Both the position numbers and the translations under genes were made by a program. DNA of 64,000 nucleotides from Tetracentron sinense (lineage: Eukaryota > Streptophyta > Magnoliopsida > Trochodendrales > Trochodendraceae), in contig CM026563.1 of the NCBI GenBank assembly GCA_015143295.1, positions 5,518,001 through 5,582,000 on the forward strand, given 5' to 3'. Of this stretch, positions 1 through 12,700 are shown piece by piece. A model generated the notes under the pieces. It was given only the letters and a program-made list of their open reading frames with translations. It had not been told where the DNA came from and made no database searches. The stretch's first letter is position 1. Each line of letters opens with the position of its first letter.

Positions 1-718
1 TACATATACAGTCCGCAGTCAATGAATCCACTCCAATACAATGGGCCATTATCAATTGAAGGCCTTTACAAACAGCTAGCAATTTTATAAGGTGGTCCAT
101 TCCAACATTTTGTATCAAAGGCTATTAAATGACAGTTTATATTCTTTCATTTGAAACTTGAATTAGTCTAGGGTTACTCCGAAATCCTAACCACAACCAC
201 GTTTAGGATTAGAGATGATGTGGCATTAGAAAAGACAAAATAAGCCAAGTTAAATCCTGGCTCGTAGTTGTTTGTTACATACGGTGATGATTAGGGAGTA
301 CCCATAGACCGACTCTTTAAACATATGGAAATGTCTATTTTAACCATGCTTAAAACAGGGCTCAGTTTTAAAGTTAGGTATTAGCTGCAACTAAGTGAGA
401 ATAATAGCTTCTCATTTCACTTGACTGGTTTGAGTTTTAAATTGCAAGACATGATTCCCCATTGTAACAAGTATACAAAATAACAAAGATATAGGCCACA
501 TTCTTATTGAACCACATATTATGTCATTCTGGGATCTGGAAACATCAAGTGAAGACTGTAAACAGAAAACAGCTGCTCAGAAGCAGTTGAGACCAAATCC
601 TGATTGACTAGTCTTCTTGAGAGCAACTCGGCTGAAATCCAGCTTATGATACACACACAATCTAAGTTCAGTAGGATAGAGAATATGCTAAAATATATTT
701 ATTGCTTAAAAGGAGACT

Positions 719-3700
719 TTAAATGGTTGAAACGGACTGGTTCTCTGCAAGTTGGTTGTTAAGGAACTCGAGCACGGAAAGGCGCTGCACATGCAAACCA
801 TGTGTGAATAATAATGCAAGGATCTGTAAAAAAAAACAAATATGAGGCAGATGGAAGAATCTTACCCGTTGTTCGAGACCAGGTTCATCAGGAATCAATG
901 TCAAGGATTCCAAGCATTTTATGGCTTCTTGAAATCCATCAACAGCCACATCCTCATTTCCAAGACTCTTGTCCACGTCAGCGACTTTGGCGAGAGACAC
1001 GGCAACATCTAAAATCTGAAAAACAGTATGGAATTGTTGAGATATATTAATATTATAGGTATAAATACACTGTATCATGTTTTTAAGGGTATTATTGTAA
1101 TCTTCTTTCATAAGTACTATAAATAATAGAAAGGGGAATAAGTCCCTAATCTCTCACATTCTCTTATTCGCTTATTCTTCTTTTCATCTAGGGTTTCTCT
1201 TTCTACTTGGTATTGGAGCAAGAAGATATGACCTGCATATTTTCAAAGGAAGTGTTCATGAATAGTACCGTGAATAGTTGGTCAGATTTAATGGTATATT
1301 ATTCTGAATTTGTTGAATATATTTCTGGAATTTCTGAAAAATGCTTAAGAGGGTTTTTTCTCAGAGTGTCAAGCAAGAAAAAAAAAATCCTTTTTTTGAA
1401 AATCTGAATGGGGCTTTTTCTCCGAGGGAAAATTGCTATCAATTGATGAGTTTAAATATTTCAGAACTTCTAAAACTCTTTTGAAAAAATTTTGTGAATG
1501 ATTGAAGTCGGGGTGGTATTTTTTTCTCTCCATTTATGACTGTTTGTTGATGTTTTAGGGGTCCCGAATCTTATATTTGAGATTTAGGGAATTTGTGGAG
1601 ATTTTACAGTTATTTAAGGGAATATTATTAGTTATCACCAATGTTGACTAAGAGGGGTCTGAGACGATTTCCAGGATATCCGGGAATCCTAATTCGATGT
1701 CTATCATAAGTTGTTACAATGGTGATAATGCTAGTGTACAAATCACAACTATAGAGTTGGATGACATTAATTTTCTGGAATGATCCATTCTGTGAAGATG
1801 TAAATCGATGGATGAGGGAAACTTATTTACTTGAATGGTAGGGTGAAGGAACCCTCTAGGATGATACGTCGTATGACAAATGGGAACAAGAAAAATCTTA
1901 TAGTGAAGTCATGAACCTATGGTTACTCAATTCAATACAATCATACATCAGTAGAGATTTTATGTTTTTTCATACATCGAAAGAGATTTGGAATAAAGTT
2001 ACCAAAACTCATTTCCAACATAAGAACATTGCCAAGGTGTATCAATTGAAGAAAGAAATTGCTACTCTTCAACGGGGGGAGAAGAATTTAGCTACTTAAT
2101 ACTCTCCTCTTCAAGGACTTTGGGAAGAGTTAGATCATCATTAGGTAATAAAGTAGGACACTAATTAAAATAGAGATAAACATCGATAACGGGTGGAGCA
2201 TAAAAGAATTTGACTTCCTAGCTGGTTTGAACTCTGAGTTTGAGTTAGCTAGGGTTCAGATTTTGAGAAGAGATGAGAATCCCACTTTAGATCAAGTTTA
2301 TTTTATAGTACAAAGTGAGGAAAATGGAAAGAAGGTTATGCAGCCCACTCCGACTAGTGATCATTCAGCCCGTACTGCATCTCTAGAGCTCAAAACAGGG
2401 AGAAAGACCCAAACACGAAAAAACAGACCCTTGAATGATAAGGATAAACTGAAATGTGATCATTGTGGGAAGACTCGGCATACATGACAAACTTGTTAAG
2501 ATCTACATGGCAAACCGATGAGGTATACTTGTTATGAGAAGCAGGTGAATGCTCCTACTAGCAACATTGTAGCAATATTACTCCTTCCTTAGGTACCTCT
2601 GCATCAACTCCTTCTATAGGAAGTACCTCATCAGCCTCTGACAACTTCTCTATGGCTAAATTGATTGTCTCCAATGTCTTCTAAATCTGATTGAAGGTCC
2701 TTCTACCTCCACATCATTTGCTTAGTTAGTTATTCATGCATTTGCTAATTTTATAAGTCGGTCCTCGTCCAATCCAACCTGATTATTGATTCAGGTGCAT
2801 CTGATCATAAGACTAGTTTGTCCTCTATTTTCTCTACCTATATTTTATCGAATGAAAAAGATAAGAATTATTTATGGATCCCTTTCCTCTATCTCCAAAT
2901 TTCTAATAACTTGTCTCTTTCAGATGTTCTTCATATTCCTAATTTATTGACAAACTTGTAATCCATTGGTAATATAACTAAAAGTGTTAACTATTGTACA
3001 ATCTTCATTTCCTACCCATTGTGTTTTCCAAGACTTACCGACAAGGGAAACAATTAGAAATGGTTGTGAACCATATGATATCTACCTCCTGGATGTTGTT
3101 GGTTCTCCTTCAAATTACAGTCTAGTAGGAGTCTTATTATAAGTAATAAAGATGCCCAAATCAAATTGTGGCAGTCATCCAGATTATTTATCTTTTCAGC
3201 CTTTAAAGATAGTTTTTCCTAACTTATTTGAGTTTGTGTCAAATCGGCGTCTACAATGTGTAGTGTGTGAATTATCCAAGCTTTATAGAACTACTTTTTC
3301 CCCCATTTATGAATAAAATTTCTTTTTTATTGATAAAATTTATGAATTAAATTTCTTCTCATTCCAACTTGTTCATTCTGACGTCTAGGGACCTACTTTT
3401 ATTTTGTCTATACATGGCTATAGGTATTTTATTACCTTTGTGGATAACTTCTCTCGATGTAATTGGCTTTACTTGATTAAGACCCATGATGAAATTCCAA
3501 GCATCATCAAAAGTGTAATAAGATGCTACTAACACAATTATAGACGAAAATTAAGGTCTTCTAATTTGATAATGTACGAGAATATTTTGAAGGTGAACTA
3601 CAAAAATATTAGAACATTATGATATGATAAATCATAGTACATGTCCATATACTCCAACAAAATGGGGTAGAAGAGAAAAAAAGTTGTCACCTCATGAAAG

Positions 3701-6700
3701 TTGCCTGAAGATTCACAAGAATGCATGTACCGAAGAAATTTTGAGCAGAAGTAGTTCTTACAGTGGCCTACCTTACCGATTATATGTTATCTTGAGTACT
3801 GAAGTTGATGTCTCCACAAAACATTCTTTGTCCAGATCAGCCCCCCTTTGTTGTTTCTCCTTGAGTCTTCGGTTGTACATGCTTTATTCATGTCTTAGGT
3901 CCAAATAAAACTAAATTGGATCCCAAATTCATTTAGGGTATTCTCTTAAGGTATTCCTTCACTTCAAAGAAATACAAGTGTTCTGATCCAGGTTCACAAA
4001 AAATGGTTTATTACCATGGACGTCACATTTTTTGAGTTGAAACCTTTTCTCGTTCCCCTACTTCTCTTCAAGGAGAGCATAATTATTTGGAAGAGATGTA
4101 GCATTCTTCGATTCCTCTTACTCAACTGGTCATTGATGTCAGGAATGTTCTTTTTCAGTTTGTTCAAAGCCAGCACTTAGCTCCTACTAATACTACTACT
4201 GAGAAGAACTTACAAGTTTACACCAGAAGCAAAAAGGAAGAAGAGACCACGGTGATAAAGCTAGCTACCAATTCAAATTCCTTTGAACTAAACCCTGATT
4301 CAGATTCAGGTAATCCAAATTTCTCTTTGGTGTATGTTCCTACAAATGATGATAACGCTCCCATTTTCCTTGAGCAATTCCTATGCATATTTGTCTCCTT
4401 CCTATTTTGTTTCTTGTCATTTGTTTCTTCTGTCTTTACCTTCCAATTTCAGGAGACGGTCTTTGGTCCTAAGAGATCAGAACTTTAGTCAAGAATGGTA
4501 CATGAAAAATGATAGAAACCCAAAGGAAATGAGCTAGTTGGTTGTAAATGGGTGTTCACTATGAAACACAAGGCTGATGGATTGATTCAAAAGATGTAAG
4601 GTGAGTTTATTGGCTAAGAAATATACACACATACACATGGGATTGACTACCGAGAAACATTTAGTCTGATTGCGAAGATGAACTCTATCAAAATTTTGCC
4701 ATCATTGACGGTGAGATTTGTTTGGCCTTTAAAACAGTTGGATGTGAAAAATGCTTCATTCATGAAGATTTGTAGGGGAAAATATATCTGTCTACTCCAC
4801 TAGAGTTCAAGCTTCCTAATAGTGAGAAAAAAATTTGCAGATTAAGAAAAATGAGTTATGGATTGAAACAGTTGCCACGAGCTTGGTTCAAGAAATTTAA
4901 TCAGACCGTGATGAGGATGAATTACTCACAGGGTCGTGCGGATCACACTCTCTTTGTAAGACATCGTGGGCAAATAATTACAGCTTTAATTATCTATGTT
5001 GATGATATTGTGGTGATAGATAATGATTGCTACATATTGAGAAGTTGAAAAACGTTTCTAGCACGGGAGTTTGAAATCAAAGACCTAGAGTATAGTATTT
5101 TCTGGGTATAGAGGTAACTCACTGTAAGAAGGGCATCTTTATATCACAGAGAAAGTATACCTTAGACCTAATTAAGGATACAAGGAAACTAGGTGCTCTT
5201 ACTACTGCTCTGATTGAGCTGAACAATAAAATGAGCACCACTAATAGAAATTACTTGAAGATAGAGATTAGTTAGTCGACTTATTTATCTTTTCCTCACC
5301 ATGCCAAATATTGCATATGTTGTTAGTGTGGCGAGTCAGATCATGGATGAATCTCGGACCCAACATTATAAAGCTATTAAAAGGATATTACGTTATTTGA
5401 AGACTACTCCAGGAAAAGGTATATTATTTGTTAATCATCGACATTTCCGTTTAGAAGCTTATAGTGATGCTGACTAGGCTGGAAAGGTTGACAATAATAG
5501 GTTTCATTAAAGGGTATTGTACCTTTCTTGGAGGTAATCTCATAAGTTGAAGGAGTAAGAAGTAAAGTGTAGTGCTTGTCTAGTACAGAAGTCGAGTATA
5601 GAGCAATGGCCCATGGTGTGGCTGAATTGTTGAGGAAAAATCTCACTTCGTGGTTTGAGAATTAAGAGAGATGTTCAAATAAAATATTCTGTCAACAAAG
5701 CAGCAATAAACATCATTCAAAATCCTGTCCAGCATGAATGTACAAAACACAGAGATCAAATGACTATTTCTCAAAATTTTTGTTTGCTGTTTGTTACATC
5801 CGGAAACCAACTTGCTAATATTCCCACTAAAGGGTGTTGCCAAAACAACCTTTTTTTTTGGTTATATATATAGGAGTACAAGGGGGTGGCATTGGGTCAC
5901 AAGGGAGTGAACCCGAATCGAGAACTAAAAGAAAACAACATATGCGAAACAAAATATAATAATTTTACAACAAAAAGAGTAACCAGGCCGAATCAAAATT
6001 CTGCTGAGTGGAGCATCAATGCTTAAGGTAATGGTCCGCCCTAAGGCAGGTTCTAACATAAGGTGAGCAAGAGTCCTCGAAGACCCTTGAGTTCGGTTCT
6101 TTCCAAAGAGAACAGGCTACCGATACAATTAACAATGGGTCCCCTTCAAAGTCCTCTTCCCCTACGCCCCAGTAGCACCGAGAACTTACAGGATACGAAG
6201 TCCCGAAAGGAATAGGGGAAGACCCAATTGAGTCTTAGGCGTGAGAGGAAATAACCCCAAACCTTATGGGCGAAAGGACAATGTAGCAGGAGGTGATCTA
6301 CTATCTACTCAGCGTCTAGACACATGAAACAATCGTTTGGCCATCTATCACCCTCTACTCATAAGGTGATTGCATGTTAGTATCTTATCCAAGACTACAG
6401 TTCAAAGAAAGAAGGATACATTCGGAGGCAATTCTACCTTCCATACCAATCTAAAGGGGAAGGGGTGGCCAGAGGATGGAAGGAGAGCTTGATTAAAGAT
6501 TCTCAGTGTGAATGACCTTTGGTGTCTCGAGACCATAAGCCGATGACCCTGAGGGAGAGGGAGAGGGAGAGGGAGAGGGAGAGGGATAGGGAGGGAGGGG
6601 GGAACTTGTTGAAGTCTAGCTAGGAGATTGTGGAGGATGACTAGCACCCAATTGTTGAGGTTGCGCCTCAAGCGTGGGCACTAAACTCTGTTATTAGGGG

Positions 6701-9700
6701 GTACCTCGATGTAGGACTCCATTGAAGTGGATCTATCTGAAGCTAGTAACCATATCAGACGGAAGTCGGTATTGAGGGTGGTGGGACCACACCATTTGTC
6801 CATCCAAAAACAACTTTGTTACCTTGCTCCACTCGAAAGCTGATGTTGTTAGAGAAAAATTCACAGCCTGACATGATGCCTTTCCATAAGCCCAAGACGT
6901 GAGGGCTTAGACTACCGCCGGGGGGGGGGGGTCCCAGACGGAAGGAGATCCATACTTGGACGTGATTACCTTCCTCTAGAGGCTTTCAAGTTCAAATCCA
7001 AATCTCCAAAATCATTTCCCCAGGAGGGCTTTGTTGAAGAGGGAGAGTAGGTGAATGTTCAGGTCACTCATTTCAAATGGGAGGAAACTGTTTGTCAATC
7101 TACGAGATGGTATTCACGGATCACCACTTTCTCATTCCAGAGAAAATCCTTTGGATATTTTCTAGCTTGTTTGCTACCGACGAGGGCCTGGAGAAGAGGG
7201 AGAGGATGTAAGTCGGGAAGTTGTTCAAAACTTAGTAACAAAGTTTTCGAATAATTCCCGAATTGTTCCCAAACTATTCATTTTTTAACGGGTAACGTTT
7301 AAAAATGCTTCTTTTTCCAAACTAACGAATTATTCACGAATAATTTCCGAACAAACAAATTATTCTGAACTTATTCCAAATGAAGATTTCTCACAAATTA
7401 TTTGTTCATGTTATTCGGAATTCTAAAATAAAAATGAGGGTAAATGGATTTTCTATTAGCAATATAATTATTACTAAAACCCCGAGACTTGCTTCTCATT
7501 AAGAAATCTTTGTTTGAAAGTTTATCCTACGAGATTTCCATTAGGAGTTGTAGCTCGAAAATTTATCTACATCGGTTTCAATTTTCTTGCTTGGCCCTCG
7601 CAAAATAAACAAGTGCCTCAATATCAGATGGCTACAACCAAACGGCTTAGAGGTCCTACCCCGGCAAACCAATTGATGCTTGTAGTTTTTAGGGTTCATC
7701 TCACCTAATTTTTCTGGGAGATCTCCCTGCGCTACCGGATTCAATCTGGTCTACTTCACAAGTCCCTCAATCTTTTTGGTGAGAGGGACCTTCATATAGA
7801 CAATGTTTGTTTGTTCACCGGAGAAGAAGCTAGATGTTATAGAGTTTTCACCACCGGAGAAGAAGCTAGATGACGTCACAGTTGCCACACAGTTGCTCAA
7901 ACATAGAAAAAGAGGAAAATATCAACCAAAGAGCATGGTTGTTAAATCCTTGCGATTTACGATTCAAATCTTACGATTCGATTCGAATCCCAAGCAAAAC
8001 GATTCAAATTGGAGGTGAAAATCTTATTCGGGTAAATCCCATTTGATTTGCGATTTAGATTACGATTCGCGATTCAAATCGTACGATTCATGCGATTCAT
8101 ACGATTCGAGCATGAAACCTCTTTTACGGACCAACACTTAAATTTATTTTTATTATTATTTTGATTTTCTAAAGGTACTTTGTCTTTTAAGAAGAGAGAA
8201 TAAACAAAAAAACCCCTGTCATGGACATGCCAAAACTCCTATTTGGGTTGTCTCTCTGTTGTTGTGAAACGGGAAAAAAAAAAGAGGATGGAGAAAGATG
8301 ATGGAGTTGGATTTTGAGAAAACTTGATAGTTTATTTTATTAATATTTTTATTTGTACAAGTCTTTTGATACTTGCTCTCATACAGTATGATGATATGAG
8401 TTTACTATTGTTGATTTATCTTTAAAGATATTAGGTTTTTATTTTTTTCATTTTATGGAGATCATTCGCGTTTTTTATAATGTATGCAATGAAATATTCA
8501 TTACTTTATTTTATCAATAGATATGAATAAAATCTTTTGGATAATAAATTATTCTGTTTTTTTGATTTATTAAATAATTTTTTAAACAAATTTTTTTAAA
8601 ATGGATTGAATCTTTCGATTTATGATTTGAATCCCGGTTTGAATCGAATCGGTCCTAAAACGATTTTACGATTCGATTCCGATTTAACAACCTTGCCAAA
8701 GAGAGGGATTTGGGGAGATTTTGAAGGAGTTTCAAGGATTTTAGGAATTTTTTCATTTTCTTGAAAAATCACACTTTGGTACCCATGTTCATAGTAACAA
8801 AATTCTCTGAATTTTTAAAAAATTCACGAATTATTCGCGAATTTTAGGTGTACCGAATTATTCTCTGAATTATTCATGAATTTTAGGCTTGTTGAATTAT
8901 TCGTGAATTTTGCGAAAATTTCCCGAATTTCACGCATTATCCCCAAATTTCGCAATAATTCATTTAGTTTGACAAAGTAAACTACTTAATTTGTATAGTA
9001 TCTCATCAAATTATTGGATATCATTTTATAATTATTATTTTTCCCCAAATTGTTCCTGAATATTTCCCAGATTTTTCCAAACATGACTCTTCACCAAATT
9101 ATTCCTGAACCCCGACTTTGTCACTATACCCATGTTTAACAACATTTGTCATTCGGAGTTGAAGTGCTCCTCTTTTGAACTACCTTTGACAAAATTTTCC
9201 TAATAGGTAAGAATTTTCTTCAAATTAAAATGGAGTGTTGTATAATTAGTGTGTTATTAGTCCTAAACTAGAGCAAATGCATCAATTTGATGCATTGATA
9301 CTAGATTTCTACGTTCAAAAATCAAATTTCTTACTTTAAGGAGGGAAAATTGGGAGAAACTCAAAATTTTCAATTTTTTTCCTTAACTCCATATGGCTTT
9401 GATCGTAGGTTTTAGGGTGGGTTGGATTATTGATGTATTATATATGGAACTCTTATTGTGTATTTTTATTATTATGAGTGATTGATGGATGCATGAAACA
9501 TTTTGTATCTTTGCCCCCATTCCCATTGCATCTCCTAAGTCCTATGTACAATTTTTATTTTTTTATTTTTTTATTCTCAAATGTGTATTGACATCTATTT
9601 CAACATTTCTTGAAGGTTCACTAAAAAGCTTCTTTATTTTTCTCTTGACATGTATTACATTCCCTGCAAAAATGATATACCTACAATATACCATCTCTCC

Positions 9701-12700
9701 AAAGTGTGACATATCCCATGATATCAACATTCAGAACCTTGGCTTGAAATAGTATGAACCATGAGGGTTGATGGGGAAGGTAAATCGAGAAGGGGGAAGG
9801 AGGTTCGAGAGTGATTGATGGCTCTCAGAATTGTTTCTTAGAACATGAGAAGAATGGATAACAAGGACAAGTGTAATTAAATCAACCAAGTGTCTTTGTA
9901 AATTAAGCCTTCAATACTCTCACTGCAAGAGACTAAAATTGAGGAGATGCAGGGCGCTGTAATTTAAGAAGTTTGGGGTTCTCAGTTCGTTAATTGGTTA
10001 GCTATTCCCTTAATCGAGCATCCGGTGAGATCCTCATCATCTAGGATAAACGGGAGATAGAGATTCTGGATTCGGAAGTAGGAACCTTCTCTCTTTCTGT
10101 GTAATGTAGGGTAGTGGTGGAGGATTTCACATGGGTGTTTTCAGGTGTCTAGAGTCCTTCAAATGGTTCAGATTTTATAGGTGTGTATGGTCCTTCTAAT
10201 GGTTTGAATTTCCATTATTTTGGGGATGACTTGACATCGGGGCCATGTGGAGTGCTGCTTGGTGCCTAAGAGGTGATTTTAGTAGATTCAGGTTTTCTTT
10301 TATAATTTTAGTGCATTCAAATTCTTTCCCTCTCTTGTTCAGTACATATATTCGGGAGAGGAAATTTTCAAAGGATCTGAGTCCTCAATTCTCATGGTCT
10401 GCTCCTCCATTGGGTGGAGCTTGACGAACTAGTCCGCTTCCGTCCAGGAATTTTTAGATGTTCATAGCTCATATTTTCTGTACATATGGAGTCACATTGT
10501 TTCCTGCGACTCCTGAGGGTTGTTTTTTAATTTTTTTGAAGTGAATATTTTGTGTCCCTTTACTTGTAACTCTCACCAATTAATACAATTCTCCTTACTT
10601 ATCAGAAAAATAAATAAATATATCCAGCAAAAAATACAACAATATCTTTACACATAAAACAAAAAAAGAACAATATCTTTGTAGTTCAAATAAACAAACA
10701 ACAGCAAATTAATATTTTGAAGTTATATGCAATAGCAATTGCCAACCTGGGACGGGACATTTGAACAATCTTTGATGGCATTACGGCGAACATCCAAGGA
10801 ACGAGAATAGTAAGATTTTGCAGCTTGCAGGTCTCCATCGTAGTATTTAAGATCTCCAATTTTATTAAGTGAAACAGAAAGTGTGTGTGTCACCTGTAGA
10901 GAAAGAGGTTACACAGAAAATAAGACTCGTGCAGCATTGTTAATCTACATCAGCGAATGTTTGTCATATATTTCCAATCCTAAGGTTTACAAAACAAATT
11001 TTGAGATTCAATAACCTCCAGATCATCCGTTGGAAATTTTGCAAGGAGATCGGCACTCTCTTCATAATAAGTAGCTGCAGACCCAGCATCTCGCATTGCT
11101 CGACTGCAATTTACGTATTCTAATTAGATTTCATGCAATTATACACTGCAAATTATGAATCACGATCCACTTGAAAGGCATCAACGAGGTAGTCAAGAAA
11201 ATACAGAAAAAGAAATTTCTTCTGCACAGATACATAGATATGTATAGATATAGGAGCCATGTAGCATTTGCCTGTTGCATCCCATGCGTGACAAGTATGT
11301 GTGCTACGTGGTTTAGTTGGTCATCAATCTCGGCAGGCCTTCCATGAGTTAGAAACCCCTTGAGCAGGCAACATTCCAACAACAGAGCAGCTTGCTGATC
11401 GCTTGATCTAAATCGCCCATTATAGAGCTTAGTTATGGATGGTAAAATATAATTTGCACAATGGTAAACAAAATTAATTACAATTGCCCGACTCAAATGG
11501 TTAGGATTTCTAAACAGCATAATCTTCGGGTTGTAGCTAGCCCAAGGGGTAGCCTATAGAATTAATGGCCCTGGATGATGACAGAGTGTGCCATGAGGCA
11601 CTCATTCGTGTCATGTGTAGAGGTCTCTTATTAAGGCATCAGGTACAGGTAGTGAGATATGATTTTAAATTTAAGTGCATATGCAATTAAGGAGGATATG
11701 GGCTTAATAGCAAATTTGGGTTCGTCGTGTAACTGGCCACAAAAGCTGGAGCAGGTCTTGGATGATGATGATATATATTATTTTCTCAATTGTTACTCTT
11801 CTTAGTATCAGCAAAGTTTGTAGGCTGGGATTGAATCCGCGACCTTAGTGTTGCAACAATGGATCAAGGTCACTAGCAAAAGCTAGCCCACAACTAGGCA
11901 GAAGCACAAGTTCGCATTGATTCAATATCTTTAGCCTCCCAAGTCCTAACTGCTACTCAAGTATTATGTTGAGTGCAATACTTGTAAAAACAAAAGTGTA
12001 GATTATTACAATCAAATACTATATTGACCTAGAAACACGAAAACAACCTGTGGTAAACTTCAAAAGTAGTTTTAGGGAACTAGTCAACAGAAATTTGGTA
12101 AAACGCAACAGTCCTCACGAAAATCCAATGTTCAAAGAGAATTAGCACACCAGCAGCTAACAACACGGTAGAACACAACTGTATTGCCATTATTGCTATG
12201 AATGCAATATATTATGTTTGAGAAAAATTACATGAAGCATCATGCATTACTTGAGAAGTTCAACTATTTCAGTAGATCATCAATTTTGTCGAACCCGTAT
12301 TAAATGATAATAGACCAAAGATTAACAACCATAAGTACTGGACTCCCTCCCTCTCACCAAAAACAAGAAGCAACCTACTGTCAACCTCCTTCAACTCCTT
12401 TTCCAAACAATTTTTTTTTTGCAATGTCCCATTAAATTGTAAAAGTTGCAGAACTTAATACTTCACTAGCCAGATTAATGTCAACGGACCAAAGAATAAC
12501 AAGCATAAGTACTGAATTAATTATTCGGTCCCTCCCTCTCACCAAATAAATAAATGCAACCCCCTGTCTGACCCCTTCAACCACTTTTCTAAACCTTTTT
12601 TTTTTTTGCTATCTCTATCCTCATCTCTTGCAAAACCCATTCCCTCTTCTTTTCCTCACCTTCAAAACCCTCACTCTCTCTCCTTGAAATCCCTTTCCCT

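Noticed and set aside
6402-6671. Pro-Leu repeat protein
   Set aside because: It is the translated hexamer microsatellite inside a LINE fragment.
11131-11520. 129-codon minus-strand frame next to NCA1 exon 4
   Set aside because: It begins upstream of the exon 4 acceptor and has no domain; NCA1 phase closes perfectly without it.
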